Assembly (NCBI GenBank): GCA_009911365.1
Contig: QXXF01000007.1
Coordinates: forward strand, 108,644-172,643
Reading direction: 5' to 3'
Source of the DNA: Clostridiales bacterium
GTDB lineage: Bacteria; Bacillota; Clostridia; Peptostreptococcales; Anaerovoracaceae
DNA length: 64,000 bases
Shown: in pieces, positions 35,575-46,191 of the stretch
Layout: the number at the start of each line of letters is the position of its first letter
Numbering within the stretch: position 1 is the stretch's first letter
The notes under the pieces: model-generated
Database searches by the model: none
What the model was told of the DNA's origin: nothing
Seen by the model: the letters and a program-made list of their open reading frames with translations, nothing else
Position numbers and translations under genes: made by a program

Positions 35575-38241
35575 CTACTTTAAATCATACCAACTGTCAC
35601 CCTGATTCAAATCTACAATCAGCTTTGCCTTCAGCTCAATAGCATGCTCCATGTTTTCTGTCAGCAGTTTTCGAACGGCCTCCTGCTCGTCCCTGCTGGT
35701 CTCGATAATCAATTCGTCGTGGACCTGGAGGATCAGTTTTGATTTCAGGCCTTGTTCCTTGATCTGTTGATAAACCTTGATCATGGCAATCTTGATCACG
35801 TCTGCCGCGCTGCCCTGGATAGGGCTGTTCATAGCCAGCCGCTCTCCCAGCTGGCGCACCATGTAATTGGAGGCTCCGATTTCCTGAATGTACCGTTTTC
35901 TGCCCATGATGGTGCCCACGTATCCTTGCTCTTTGCACAGCTGAACCTGTCCATCCATGTATTCCTTGACCGCGGCGTGCTTCTCAAAATATGCTTTGAT
36001 ATACGCGTCCGCCTCTTTCCTTGTGATATGCAGCTCTGAAGAAAGACCAAACGCGCTCATGCCGTAGATCACTCCGAAATTGACCGCCTTGGCTCTGCTC
36101 CGCTCTTCAATGGTGATCTCCTCTTGAGGAAGGCCTAGCACGTTTGCCGCAGTGGTCCTGTGGATATCTTCACCATTATTAAAGGCCTGGATCAGTAAAG
36201 GGTCTTCTGACATATGGGCCAAGATCCGCAGCTCGATCTGAGAATAATCCGCACCCACCAGCGTATGGTCTTTATCTTCTGCGACAAAGGCCTTCCGCAG
36301 CTGCCGCCCAAATGTCTGCCGGATGGGGATGTTCTGTAAATTGGGATCCGTACAGCTAAGCCTTCCCGTAGCAGTCACTGTTTGATTGAAGTGGGCATGG
36401 ATCTTTCCCTGTTTGTCAATGAGAGGTAGCAGCCCTTTGATATAAGTGCTGTTGAGCTTTGTCAAAGTACGGTACTCTAAAATCAGCGGAACGATTTCAT
36501 GATCATCCAGGATCCGTTCCAAAGTCTCTGCGCTGGTGGAATACCCCCGCTTTGTCATTTTCCCTGCGGGAAGCCCCAACTTTTCAAATAAGATGGTCCC
36601 TAGCTGTACCGGCGAATTGATGTTAAACTCTTCTCCCGCCAGCTGGTATATCTGCTGGGTCAGCGTGTCCACTTGCTGGGTAATGATCTTTCCCAGCTGT
36701 TTCAGCTCTTCCTGATCCACCGTGACACCTTCTTTTTCCATGGAAGCCATGACTTCGACCAAAGGCAGTTCCACTTCATACAGAACAGGCTCCAGCTGTT
36801 CATCCTTGATCTTTTTTTCCAAAATAGGCATCAGACCAGCCACCGCCGCACACCACCGCAGGCCATAAACGCTGTAAACTTCTGCTGTGTCTTGAAACAG
36901 ATCTAGCTGGCCGTTGTCTTTGAAAAACGCCTTTTCATCCTCCAGGCTTTCATGAAGATATTCGTTTGCCAGGCTTTTCAGCTCATAATTGCTGCGCCCT
37001 GGATCCAGCACATACTGCCCAACCGCTGTGTCGAATCCAGTGTGGCAGCATGTGAGTCCATAATGCATCAGCATGTAATAGTCCTTTTTCAGATCATGCC
37101 CTAAGAACGTCGCTCCCTGCTGGTTAAGATATTCTACCGCTCTTGCCAGCAGGTCTTTTTCCGCAGGAATGTAATAGTAACATCCCTGCTCATCAGTTGA
37201 CATCATACAAATACCGTAAATCTCAGGGATTGCCACATGGCTGTGATCTCCCAGGACTTTTAGAAATATGGTTTCAGAAAGCTTCATTTCCTGAAGCTGC
37301 TCCGGCTCTTTGATCAGGATCCTTTTGATGCCGCTCAGATCAGCTGGCTTTACTTCTTCTTCCTCCATGTTTGGCTTGATATTGAGTTTTTTTAGGAAAC
37401 TATTGAATTCTAACTTCTGATAGATCTCAACGAGCTTGGCATAATTCGGTTCTTCCCTGAGAAATTCTTCAAAATCCATTTCAATGGGAACATTGGTCTG
37501 AATGGTGGCAAGCCGCTTACTCATCACCGCCAGCTGGGCGTTTTCTTCGATCCTCGCCCGCATCTTGGCACTGGAGATGGATTCCGTGGAAGCCAGCAAG
37601 TTTTCTACGCTCCCATATTCCAGGATTAATTTCCGCGCTGTCTTTTCTCCCACTCCTGGAAGTCCGGGGATATTATCGGATTGATCGCCCATCAGGCCTT
37701 TAAAATCAATGAACTGGGTGGGCGTGAATCCGTATTTGTCGATCATGGCCTGCTTGTCATAAAGGTCGAACTGGGAAATGCCCCGCCTGGTGATGAGAAC
37801 TTTGGTTACGTCTGTAGCCAGCTGCAATTCATCCTTGTCTCCTGTGATGATCAGCGGCTCCAGCCCTTGCTCTTCTGCTTCCCTAGCCACAGTTCCGATG
37901 ATGTCATCCGCTTCAAAGCCTTCCATTTCCAGGATCTTGATGTTCATAGCACTCATGATGTCTTTGAGCAGAGGCAGCTGCATAGCCAGTTCTAGCGGCA
38001 TTTTTTTTCGTCCTGCCTTATATTCCTTGTATTCCAGATGCCGGAAGGTGGGTGCTTTTAAATCAAAGGCCACCGTCAGATAGCCTGGATCGTGATCTTT
38101 TAAGATCTTGGTCAGCATATTGAGGAATCCATAGATTCCATGGGTGTAAATGCCTTCTTTTGTGATCATGGGCCGCTGCACCGCGTAATACGCCCGGTTG
38201 ATCAGACTGTTTCCGTCAATGATGACAATGGTTTTTTCCAT
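35575..38241 (-). CDS. polA: DNA polymerase I
   Basis: An 888-residue repair polymerase. The 5'-3' nuclease domain (1-290; GNSLINRAYYA, GDKDELQLATD) removes RNA primers. The middle domain (about 310-490) lacks the DxE proofreading motif at its start (ETIFLKVLG), so 3'-5' exonuclease activity is probably lost, as in several Gram-positive Pol I enzymes. The polymerase domain has DYSQIELRILAHMS, VIYGMSAFGLS and QVHDELI. AAGGAG precedes the ATG. Only 10 bases separate it from the stop of the secreted protease gene upstream. Confidence 0.97.
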   Translation of the reverse strand: MEKTIVIIDGNSLINRAYYAVQRPMITKEGIYTHGIYGFLNMLTKILKDHDPGYLTVAFDLKAPTFRHLEYKEYKAGRKKMPLELAMQLPLLKDIMSAMNIKILEMEGFEADDIIGTVAREAEEQGLEPLIITGDKDELQLATDVTKVLITRRGISQFDLYDKQAMIDKYGFTPTQFIDFKGLMGDQSDNIPGLPGVGEKTARKLILEYGSVENLLASTESISSAKMRARIEENAQLAVMSKRLATIQTNVPIEMDFEEFLREEPNYAKLVEIYQKLEFNSFLKKLNIKPNMEEEEVKPADLSGIKRILIKEPEQLQEMKLSETIFLKVLGDHSHVAIPEIYGICMMSTDEQGCYYYIPAEKDLLARAVEYLNQQGATFLGHDLKKDYYMLMHYGLTCCHTGFDTAVGQYVLDPGRSNYELKSLANEYLHESLEDEKAFFKDNGQLDLFQDTAEVYSVYGLRWCAAVAGLMPILEKKIKDEQLEPVLYEVELPLVEVMASMEKEGVTVDQEELKQLGKIITQQVDTLTQQIYQLAGEEFNINSPVQLGTILFEKLGLPAGKMTKRGYSTSAETLERILDDHEIVPLILEYRTLTKLNSTYIKGLLPLIDKQGKIHAHFNQTVTATGRLSCTDPNLQNIPIRQTFGRQLRKAFVAEDKDHTLVGADYSQIELRILAHMSEDPLLIQAFNNGEDIHRTTAANVLGLPQEEITIEERSRAKAVNFGVIYGMSAFGLSSELHITRKEADAYIKAYFEKHAAVKEYMDGQVQLCKEQGYVGTIMGRKRYIQEIGASNYMVRQLGERLAMNSPIQGSAADVIKIAMIKVYQQIKEQGLKSKLILQVHDELIIETSRDEQEAVRKLLTENMEHAIELKAKLIVDLNQGDSWYDLK

Positions 38242-38251
38242 GTTAAGCTCC

Positions 38252-40375
38252 TTATTTTTTTATGGTTACCTTTTTGATCTTGCTGTAATCGCCAAAGATC
38301 TTCTTTTTGCCCGCTGTCTGAAAAGCCCTTGTTTTTACATAGTAAGTTTTCCCGGAAGAAAGCTTTTTAACAGTCTTTTCCGTCACCTCATGGTCATCCA
38401 CAAAGCAATCCACCCTGCCCTTTTTAAAAGCTTTGTCTCTGGCTAGTGTCAGTTGGTAGCCGCTGGATTTCTCTACCTTGTTCCAGGTCAGAAACGCCGT
38501 CCCCTTCTGGGCGGATTTAGCGGAAATCAAGCCGCTCGGTTTTGGCTTGACGATGATACATACCTTTTTTACCGCGGCTTTACAGTCTTTACTTGGCGCA
38601 GCCATCACGGAGATGGTGACTTTTCCCGGCCCTTTGAGCCGGATTTTTCCTAACGAAGAAACGACGGCTACTTTCCGGTTAGAGGATCGATAAAGCAGCG
38701 CTCCGTCTCCTTCTGTCCGCTTTGCCTGGATCTGGAACGTTTTCTTGCTGTAAACGACTTCACGTTTGGTCTTCACATCTATGGCCTGCTTGCTGCTGCC
38801 AGCTCCAACAGTAAAGGCTTTTGCCAAAGCGTTCCCCATTTTGTACTTGCTGCCCCCTCCGGAAAAGGGCTTGATGCTAGTTGCGTCTTTCCAGTGTTTT
38901 CCCATTTTCACATAACTTTGCCCTTTGCCGCAGTCAATGGAAACAATGAGTTTTTTCTGGGTGCTTTGAGTTTCCACTGGCAGGAAATAGCACCGCTTGC
39001 CTCCTGCTTTGTAAGATGTTTTTATGACCACGGAAAATTCGCACCCTTTGGGCACGCCCACCATCCGTTCCAGCTCCAAAGTATGATGTCCCGCATAAGG
39101 GATGGTGAAGGAACCGGAGTAAGCTTTTCTACCGCTGGCCGGATCTTTTGGTGAAGGATTGAGATATATGGAAACCTTCACTGTGGAATTCGCAGTCCCT
39201 GTATAAGTGCACACCGCTTGGATCAGTTCATTTCTTCTGGCCTTGTAACGGTTGGCAACGGAAACAGGTTTGCTACTGGAAAATTCCGCGTCCCCCGCGC
39301 CTACTCCATCGTACTGATAAACGCCTGAAGCGTCGTGGCTGGTCCCGCCTTTTTGATATGGCTGGGCTTCTGCCTCAAAGAACGTAGGGTTACAGAGGTT
39401 GCGGTCATAATAGGACAAGTAGAAATACCCGTCATCGCCCCATTCCTTGCCATAGCTGTTCCGAACCAGCCATGCGCCACGCCCTTTTCCTGCGGGTACG
39501 GAATCATCCCAGCCTACAATAGTCACTTCATGGTTGGGGATCTTTTTCGTGCCACAGTAATAAACGGTTTTTCCAGCTTTTTTCTTGACCAAGCCATCTC
39601 TGTGGTAATAATTCATGGATATGGCACCCTTTGTGATCAAATACTGCTTTATGGTATTCCTGCTGCCCTCTGTTTTTGGATTAGGCAGAAAATCCGCGTT
39701 TTTCAGTCGGATATCAGAAATCGTCTGAAGCTTGGAGGAAAGTGGAGACGCAGATCTGGCTCTGCTTTGATCCACGGCTCCGTACCAGCGGGCCAAGGTC
39801 GCCGCGGAAAACCAGCGGTTTCCTCCCTCTTGATACGGCTTTCCTGTCTGCCAAGCCCGGTAAGTGTCTTTTCCCGCATACCTGCTCTTTGCTGATTCGT
39901 TCTTACCTTTATATGTGAACCATGCCAGATGATTTTCCGACAGATCCAGCTCTCTCTGCTCCGCCTGGCCTGTCAAAAGCAGGTTGGATTCCAAAGAGGC
40001 AATGGCTCCATAAGCCCAACAATTGTTGCTATGCTTCTGATTTCGCACAGCGGGGATATAGCCAGCCTCCACCAGGGAAAATGATGCCTGAGACACGGAA
40101 GGCCCTTCAGAAACCGACTTCGATTCAGTGACAGCGGGTACCGCTGCTTCCAGCAGGGATTCATCTTTCATGACAAACTGGATCCCATTCTCCGTTTTTT
40201 TCATATGTCCCAGCTCCCGCAAGCCGGAAATGGCCGCCTGTCCTTCCCCTGTCTCAAAAGCCCCATCTGCCCTAGATGCGCTCTGAACAGCAAACGCCGG
40301 CTCCATGCCCAAAGTTCCAAAAGCAGACGCAAGCAGCATCATGCTCAACACGACCGATAACCACTTTCCTCTCAT
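38252..40375 (-). CDS. Secreted papain-family (C1) cysteine protease with Ig-like and FnIII domains
   Basis: Starts at ATG 40375 (AAGGTGGGG upstream) with a signal peptide ending near EPAFA. After a short propeptide-like stretch, the C1 domain has its catalytic Cys in SNNCWAYGAIAS, His in NHEVTIVGWDD and Asn in VRNSYGKEWGDDG, so it should be active. A lectin-like region (about 345-490), an Ig-like domain (SSNRKVAVVSSLGKIRLKG) and a C-terminal FnIII-like repeat follow. The longer frame to 40426 has a TATAAT just upstream but adds a charged N-terminus before the signal peptide. Total 707 residues. Extracellular protein breakdown would suit an amino-acid-fermenting life. Confidence 0.88.
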   Translation of the reverse strand: MRGKWLSVVLSMMLLASAFGTLGMEPAFAVQSASRADGAFETGEGQAAISGLRELGHMKKTENGIQFVMKDESLLEAAVPAVTESKSVSEGPSVSQASFSLVEAGYIPAVRNQKHSNNCWAYGAIASLESNLLLTGQAEQRELDLSENHLAWFTYKGKNESAKSRYAGKDTYRAWQTGKPYQEGGNRWFSAATLARWYGAVDQSRARSASPLSSKLQTISDIRLKNADFLPNPKTEGSRNTIKQYLITKGAISMNYYHRDGLVKKKAGKTVYYCGTKKIPNHEVTIVGWDDSVPAGKGRGAWLVRNSYGKEWGDDGYFYLSYYDRNLCNPTFFEAEAQPYQKGGTSHDASGVYQYDGVGAGDAEFSSSKPVSVANRYKARRNELIQAVCTYTGTANSTVKVSIYLNPSPKDPASGRKAYSGSFTIPYAGHHTLELERMVGVPKGCEFSVVIKTSYKAGGKRCYFLPVETQSTQKKLIVSIDCGKGQSYVKMGKHWKDATSIKPFSGGGSKYKMGNALAKAFTVGAGSSKQAIDVKTKREVVYSKKTFQIQAKRTEGDGALLYRSSNRKVAVVSSLGKIRLKGPGKVTISVMAAPSKDCKAAVKKVCIIVKPKPSGLISAKSAQKGTAFLTWNKVEKSSGYQLTLARDKAFKKGRVDCFVDDHEVTEKTVKKLSSGKTYYVKTRAFQTAGKKKIFGDYSKIKKVTIKK

Positions 40376-40435
40376 GCCAAACCCCACCTTCTCTTTACGG
40401 CAACGCCGCTTCAATCTAGCATTCATTATACCAAA

Positions 40436-40463
40436 AAAGCCACTGCGACGCAGTAGCTTTTTT
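40436..40463. terminator. htpG terminator
   Basis: AAAAGC(C/T)ACTG...CAGT(A/G)GCTTTTTT, a GC-containing stem with T-runs on both sides, between htpG and the protease gene. On the minus strand it is followed by GGTATAATGAATG, so the next promoter begins immediately. Confidence 0.7.
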
Positions 40464-40492
40464 CAGCTTTCTTTTAGGTAAAGCCAGATCCC

Positions 40493-42382
40493 TTATTTTT
40501 CAGCGATCAACTTGCAGACCGCATTAGAAAAGGCCACAGGATCTTCCACTGGAAGCCCTTCGATGAGCAGCGCCTGATCGTATAGCAGCCCAGCGTATTC
40601 TTTGACAGCTTCTTTATCATCTTTGTAGATCTTGTTCAAAGCTTCCAGCACAGGATGTTTAGCATTGATCTCCAAAACCCGTTCTGCTTTCACTTTTTCA
40701 TCCATTGGCATAGCATTGAGTACCTTTTCCATTTCAATGGAAAGTCCGCCCTTCGCAGTCAAGCATACAGGATGGCTCTTTAATCTCTGGGACAGGCGCA
40801 CTTCTGCGACCTTGCCTTCCAAAGCTTCTTTCATGTATTCCATCAGATCTTTGCTCTCTTCCGCCTGCTTTTCCGCAGCTTCCTTTTCTTCGCTGCTTTC
40901 CTCAATTTCCAGGTCCTCTGCGGAAACGGACTTGAATTCCTTTTCATCGAATTCCCGCAGGATCTGCAGGGCGAACTCATCTACATCATCAGTCAGATAC
41001 AAGATCTCATAACCCTTGTCCTTGAGCAGCTCTGTCTGCGGCAGTCTGTCGATCTTCTCCGTGGTTTCACCGCTGGCAAAGTAGATGTTTTTCTGATCCG
41101 GCTTCATTCTAGAAACGTATTCAGATAGCGTCACCAGTGCTTTTTCTGAAGAAGAATAGAACATCACCAGATCCTTCAGCTGGTCTTTATGCATGCCGAA
41201 TTGATCATACATGCCGTATTTCAGCTGCAGTCCAAAGTTCTTGAAAAACTCCACGTACTTTTCCCGATCCGTGTTGAGCATGGCCAAAAGCTCGCTCTTG
41301 ATCTTCTTTTCCAACCTCTGAGCAATGGCTTTCAGCTGGCGGTCATGCTGCAGCATTTCCCTGGAAATGTTCAAAGACAAATCCTGAGAATCCACTAGTC
41401 CCTTCACAAAGCTAAAGTAATCCGGCAGCAGATCTGCGCACTTGTCCATGATCAGCACGCCGGAGGAATAAAGCTGCAGTCCTTTTTCAAAATCCTTGGT
41501 ATAATAATTGTACGGCGCTTGTCCTGGTATGAACAGCAGGGACGTATAGCTGACCACGCCTTCCACATTAGTATGGATCACCTTGGCGGGATCCGTATAA
41601 TCGTAAAACTTTTCTTTATAGAAATTGTTGTAATCCTCGTCTTTTAGTTCACTCTTGTTCTTTTTCCAGAGAGGAACCATGCTGTTAAGGGTTTCCAGCT
41701 CGGAATAAGTTTCGTATTCGTCCTCACTGCCTTCTTTCAGCTTTTGTTTTTCTACCATCATCTGAATCGGGTAGCGGATGTAATCGGAATACTTGCCGAT
41801 CAGGTTCTTGATCTTATAATCATCCAAGTACTCGCCGTACTTCTCGTCTTCCGTGTCTTCTTTCAAAAGCAAAGTGATTTCCGTTCCACAGCCGTCCTTT
41901 TCGCATTCCGTGATGGTATAGCCGTCTGCGCCTGCGGATTCCCACTGATGCGCCTGTTCTTCTCCATAAGCCTTGCTGACTACTGTCACTTTGTCGCTGA
42001 CCATGAACGCAGAATAAAACCCTACGCCGAACTGTCCGATGATGTCAATCTCATCCTTTTTCTCGATCTCCGCTTTAAAATCCAGGGAGCCGCTCTTGGC
42101 AATGGTGCCCAGGTTCTTTTCCAGTTCGTCCTTTGTCATGCCCATGCCATTGTCGATGATTTTCAGCGTGCGGGCATCCTTGTCCGCCTCGATCTTGATG
42201 GAAAAATCATCCCTGGAAAGCCCTGTGCTTCCTTCTGTCAGGCTGTGATAATATAATTTGTCAATGGCATCGCTGGCATTGGAAATAAGCTCTCTGAGGA
42301 AAATTTCTTTATGGGTGTAAATGGAATTGATCATCAGATCCAAAAGTCTCTTTGATTCTGCTTTAAATTGTTTCTTTGCCAT
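40493..42382 (-). CDS. htpG: Chaperone protein HtpG (Hsp90)
   Basis: A 629-residue bacterial Hsp90. The N-terminal ATPase has [24 protein letters not shown] and [13 protein letters not shown]; the middle domain has the catalytic-loop region [23 protein letters not shown]; the C-terminal dimer domain is shortened as usual in bacteria. AAGGAG precedes the ATG. Unlike the Bacillus gene, it has a perfect CIRCE element directly upstream. Confidence 0.96.
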   Translation of the reverse strand: MAKKQFKAESKRLLDLMINSIYTHKEIFLRELISNASDAIDKLYYHSLTEGSTGLSRDDFSIKIEADKDARTLKIIDNGMGMTKDELEKNLGTIAKSGSLDFKAEIEKKDEIDIIGQFGVGFYSAFMVSDKVTVVSKAYGEEQAHQWESAGADGYTITECEKDGCGTEITLLLKEDTEDEKYGEYLDDYKIKNLIGKYSDYIRYPIQMMVEKQKLKEGSEDEYETYSELETLNSMVPLWKKNKSELKDEDYNNFYKEKFYDYTDPAKVIHTNVEGVVSYTSLLFIPGQAPYNYYTKDFEKGLQLYSSGVLIMDKCADLLPDYFSFVKGLVDSQDLSLNISREMLQHDRQLKAIAQRLEKKIKSELLAMLNTDREKYVEFFKNFGLQLKYGMYDQFGMHKDQLKDLVMFYSSSEKALVTLSEYVSRMKPDQKNIYFASGETTEKIDRLPQTELLKDKGYEILYLTDDVDEFALQILREFDEKEFKSVSAEDLEIEESSEEKEAAEKQAEESKDLMEYMKEALEGKVAEVRLSQRLKSHPVCLTAKGGLSIEMEKVLNAMPMDEKVKAERVLEINAKHPVLEALNKIYKDDKEAVKEYAGLLYDQALLIEGLPVEDPVAFSNAVCKLIAEK

Positions 42383-42409
42383 ATCGCATTCTCCTTATTG
42401 TTAAAAATG

Positions 42410-42469
42410 TTAGCACTCATCTTTATTGAGTGCTAACATTACTATACATCAACTATTCTGGAAAATCAA
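42410..42469 (-). promoter_or_regulatory. htpG promoter with CIRCE operator
   Basis: TTGATT (42464-42469), 17-base spacer, TATAGT (42441-42446), then TTAGCACTC-N9-GAGTGCTAA at 42410-42436, a perfect CIRCE element. The HrcA repressor binding there would cover the start region, making htpG heat-inducible through HrcA. Confidence 0.93.
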
Positions 42470-42533
42470 GGGGTAATTTTTTAGAGTTTGAAGATTTTAG
42501 ATGTATTGAATCGTTTTTGCTCTTGTTTCCACC

Positions 42534-43452
42534 CTACAAACCATATCTGCGTGACCGCCCATTGCCTTGTACCTGAACCTTACCCTCATCCACAAGCTCT
42601 GAAAGAAGAACTCTTGTGTGCGCTGAACTGAGTCCAAGATGTTCAGCGATACCCGCAGCTTTGCTGTCTCCTTCAGTCTCCAGAGCTTGACTGCAGGCGG
42701 TCTGTCCAACGGATAAGGATCCAGCATCTCTCTATAGTCTAAAAAATATTCTGGATATTCGTATAGAATGCGGTATTCTTCACCGAACATGAGAAGTCCC
42801 GCTGCCGTAGGACGCGGCTTTTTATCTGTTTTTACCCGTTTGGCTGCGCCAATCCTCTCAAGGTATTCTTCGTCAGTAAGCCCTTCCCAAACATGCTCGG
42901 CACAGTAAGCAGCATGCCTATTGCGATAGGCATGAACTGTTTCCAGATTAAGATCACGAATATCAAAATCCTCCAGCACCTTCATATCAGATGAATCTTC
43001 TGCTTGGTCACGAATCATCGCTTTCACTTCACTCTTTATGCAGTGATAGTCTCCTTCGCCATTCCTACGGAAGGTGCCGCCAAACAGATCGTTGTTGATA
43101 TACACAGGCTTGACCTCACGCTGTGCTCTGGGAATGTGAATCGCAAGAATCCAATCTTCCCCTACCTTATAAGATTCCACATCCTCATCTGACAAAAGAT
43201 TGAGGCTTATCTTCTTACTATTATTGATCGTATTCCAAAAATCCTTCCGCAGTTTTTCCACATCTTCCAGACCAGTTGTCGCAAAGCTGCCATCGTTTTT
43301 TCTACTACGCCAAGGAGAATCACACCACCATAACAGTTCGCCATTGAAGAATAGATTGCCCAGAGACTGTCAGGAAGCCCACCTTTCGCCTTCTTTGCCT
43401 CAAGACGATTGTTTTCTCTATATTCATCGAATTTCTTGATATCAAAATCCAT
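42534..43452 (-). pseudogene. AlbA_2/Schlafen-like ATP-binding regulator, multiply broken
   Basis: From ATG 43452 the frame reads MDFDIKKFDEYRENNRLEAKKAKGG-type AlbA_2 sequence, to ILLGVVEK; there a run of six A (T6 at 43296-43301) needs one more base to continue as NDGSFATTGLEDVEK into the next frame, which runs to LDYREMLDP. A further frame holds RWTDRLQSSSGD, and a third the winged-helix end TEGDSKAAGIAEHLGLSS, stopping at 42534. The central part of the family is missing. At least three lesions make it a pseudogene. It starts just after panC and looks like an insertion there. Confidence 0.8.
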
Positions 43453-43498
43453 CCGTATATACGCTTCCTTTCCTGTCCATGGTTTGGCCCCACGCCTC

Positions 43499-44341
43499 TC
43501 ATTCCCACAAATAATTATCAATGAGTCGGGTGTCCCCGAATCTGACGGCAACAGCCACCAACGCGGGCTTTTCCAGTTTTTCAATGGGCTGCAAGAGTCC
43601 CCAATCCACGAACTCCACATAATCAATGTCAGCTAAAGGCTGCTGGGAGATCATGCGGATCATTTCTTCCCGAATCGTCTTCACATCCCGCTCTCCGGCG
43701 GCAATGGCCTCCTCCGCGTACCGCAGCGACCGATGGATCACAGTGGCCTGCTGCCGTTCTGCTTCTGACAAATAAGTGTTTCTGGAACTTTTGGCGAGGC
43801 CATCGGCTTCACGCACTGTTGGGCAGCCCACGATTTCCAAGTCAAAATCCAGATCTCGCACCATTTTTTTGATCACCGACAGCTGCTGCGCATCTTTTTG
43901 TCCAAAATAAGCCCGATCCGGCGAAACGATATGAAACAGCTTTCCCACTACCGTACAGACACCTCTAAAATGCCCAGGCCGATTGCCTCCGCACAGCCCT
44001 TCTGTAATGGTGTCCATATCCATATAGGTGAAAAAGTCCGGTGGATACATTTCTTCTGGGCAGGGATGGAAAATCAGGTGCGCGCCGGCTTCCTGGCAGA
44101 TGCGACTGTCCCGTCGAAAATCCCGGGGATAACCTTCTAGATCCTCATTTTTCCCAAACTGCATGGGATTGACGAAAACGCTGACCACAGTCTTATCGTT
44201 TTCCGCTGCGCAGCGGCGAATCAGGCTTTCATGGCCTTCATGGAGAAATCCCATAGTAGGGACAAGGCCCACGGTCAGGCCTTGCATCTTCCATTCTTTT
44301 ACAATCCGCCTCGTTTCTTTGATAGTCTCTGCTATGTTCAT
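43499..44341 (-). CDS. panC: Pantothenate synthetase
   Basis: Condenses pantoate with beta-alanine using ATP. The 280-residue protein has the TMGFLHEGHESLI (HxGH) motif, FVNPMQFG, GHFRGVCTVV and SSRNTYLS. It is 11 bases after panB. A panD gene, often next, is missing: the following sequence is the broken AlbA_2 gene. Confidence 0.96.
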   Translation of the reverse strand: MNIAETIKETRRIVKEWKMQGLTVGLVPTMGFLHEGHESLIRRCAAENDKTVVSVFVNPMQFGKNEDLEGYPRDFRRDSRICQEAGAHLIFHPCPEEMYPPDFFTYMDMDTITEGLCGGNRPGHFRGVCTVVGKLFHIVSPDRAYFGQKDAQQLSVIKKMVRDLDFDLEIVGCPTVREADGLAKSSRNTYLSEAERQQATVIHRSLRYAEEAIAAGERDVKTIREEMIRMISQQPLADIDYVEFVDWGLLQPIEKLEKPALVAVAVRFGDTRLIDNYLWE

Positions 44342-44352
44342 TGCTATTCCTC

Positions 44353-45180
44353 TTAATAAAGTTTGTCCAATACATCGTCATCCATTTTGAAGGTGTGCTC
44401 AGGCGCTGGAAAAGTGCCTTCCTGCACTTCCTTGATATATCCTTCAAAAGCGTCTTTCACCACGTCTCCCACATTGGCGAATTTCTTCACGAATTTTGGT
44501 GTGAAGTCTGAGAACAATCCCAGCATGTCCTGGTAGACCAAAACTTGTCCGTCACATCCCGCGCCAGCGCCGATGCCGATGGTGGGGATAGGAATCTCCT
44601 GACTGATGCGAGCTGCCAGCTTTTCCGGCACGCATTCCAGCACTACCGCGAACGCGCCGGCTTTTTCCACTGCCCGAGCTTCATCCAGCAGCCGCTGGGC
44701 CGCCTCTTCGCTCTTTCCCTGGACTTTAAAGCCGCCAAAGGCATTGACCGACTGCGGGGTCAGCCCGATGTGTCCCACCACGGGAATGGAAGCTTTCACA
44801 ATGGCCTCGATCTGCGCTGTTACTTCAAATCCGCCCTCCAGCTTGACTGCCTGGGCATGTCCCTCCTTGATCAGCCTGCCTGCGTTCATCACTGCGTCAT
44901 ATACGGATGTCTGATAAGACATGAACGGCATGTCCGCTACTACCAAGGCGTTTTTCGCACCTCTAGTCACAGCTGCGGTGTGGTGGATCATATCCTCCAT
45001 GGTCACTGGCAAAGTGTCTTCATACCCCAGGCACACCATGCCCAGGGAGTCGCCTACCAAGATGGAATTAACGCCTGCTTCGTCCATCAGTTTGGCGAAG
45101 GAATAATCATAAGCAGTGAGCATGGTCAGCTTTGTCTTTTCTGCTTTTGCTTTTTTAAAAGTAACAGTTGTGTTTTTCAT
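44353..45180 (-). CDS. panB: 3-methyl-2-oxobutanoate hydroxymethyltransferase
   Basis: Adds a hydroxymethyl group from methylene-tetrahydrofolate to ketoisovalerate, giving ketopantoate. A TIM-barrel of 275 residues with [32 protein letters not shown] and [15 protein letters not shown]. Its ATG overlaps the stop of the upstream DUF2520 gene, so the two are translationally coupled. Confidence 0.96.
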   Translation of the reverse strand: MKNTTVTFKKAKAEKTKLTMLTAYDYSFAKLMDEAGVNSILVGDSLGMVCLGYEDTLPVTMEDMIHHTAAVTRGAKNALVVADMPFMSYQTSVYDAVMNAGRLIKEGHAQAVKLEGGFEVTAQIEAIVKASIPVVGHIGLTPQSVNAFGGFKVQGKSEEAAQRLLDEARAVEKAGAFAVVLECVPEKLAARISQEIPIPTIGIGAGAGCDGQVLVYQDMLGLFSDFTPKFVKKFANVGDVVKDAFEGYIKEVQEGTFPAPEHTFKMDDDVLDKLY

Positions 45181-46028
45181 TGGTCTTTTTCCTCCAGTAT
45201 TGTTTTTAAATTTGAATAATCCCTTGTTTCGTTTTTCTTCTGGGCAACTTCCACGAGCTGCCTGGATAAAAGCCGATAAATTTCCCGTTTTTCTCCGGTT
45301 AGCTGGGCAAGATGGGAGCGAACCGTCTCACAGTCGCCCCGCTCCACAGGTCCTGTGAGTGCCGCGAGAACGCCTTTCTCGCAGATATTTTCCATGTTTC
45401 CTCGCATCAGTGGACCCAGCATGCGTAGAGCCACATCTTGATCAAAACCGCATTCCACTAAAGAACCGATCGCCATTTGAGCCAGGCCCGCCATCAGGTT
45501 GCTGGCAGTGCTGGCTGCCATATGGTACTTCTTTTTATTGGCAGGATCCATGACCGCCACTGGATTTCCCTTTTCTGTCAGCAAGGCTTTCATGAGAGAA
45601 ACCGCCTCCTGGTCGCCTTCCGCAGTGAAAAAAGCACCTGACAAATCCGCATTTTTGCTGCTAATCGCCTGCATGGGATGCAGAGAGCAGCCATATGCCC
45701 CAAACTTCTGCCTTTCCTGGAAAAGCTCTGAGGAAAGAGAACCGCTCATGTGGCAAAACGTTTTTCCTGACAAAAGCCCTGGGCACTGTTCCTTGATCTG
45801 CTTCCAAATTTCTCCGATCATATTGTCCGGGGTGGTAATCAAGACGACATCGCTTGCAGAAACAACCTGTCGTAGACACAAAAAAACGGCTGCTTCCGTA
45901 TCCTCAGCCGCTTGCTCTGAATGCTTTAAGGTTTTACTGTAAAATCCGCTGATCTCTGCCTGCGTACCTTGTAAATAGCGGGAAAAACTACATCCTGCTT
46001 TTCCTGCTCCAATAAATCCCAGTTTCAT
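45177..46028 (-). CDS. panG: DUF2520 family protein, probable ketopantoate reductase PanG
   Basis: A 283-residue protein with an N-terminal NAD(P)-binding Rossmann fold ([11 protein letters not shown]) and a C-terminal helical DUF2520 domain ([39 protein letters not shown]). DUF2520 proteins were shown in Francisella to act as ketopantoate reductase (PanG), the step between PanB and PanC. Its place directly before and overlapping panB supports that role here. AAGGAGGTGATC precedes the ATG. Related RedNoBD-type dehydrogenases cannot be ruled out from sequence alone. Confidence 0.82.
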   Translation of the reverse strand: MKLGFIGAGKAGCSFSRYLQGTQAEISGFYSKTLKHSEQAAEDTEAAVFLCLRQVVSASDVVLITTPDNMIGEIWKQIKEQCPGLLSGKTFCHMSGSLSSELFQERQKFGAYGCSLHPMQAISSKNADLSGAFFTAEGDQEAVSLMKALLTEKGNPVAVMDPANKKKYHMAASTASNLMAGLAQMAIGSLVECGFDQDVALRMLGPLMRGNMENICEKGVLAALTGPVERGDCETVRSHLAQLTGEKREIYRLLSRQLVEVAQKKNETRDYSNLKTILEEKDQ

Positions 46029-46191
46029 ACGATCACCTCCTTGTCATGGATGTGACGTCGTCTTTCAAGTCCCATTCGCAACATGATGGATATAGGCTTT
46101 TGACAAAAAATATGAAGTTTTCATATGGCCCTTTGACGCATGGCCGACAAACCCTCTCGCTCATTCAAGGACCCATGTCTGCGGATGCGCT

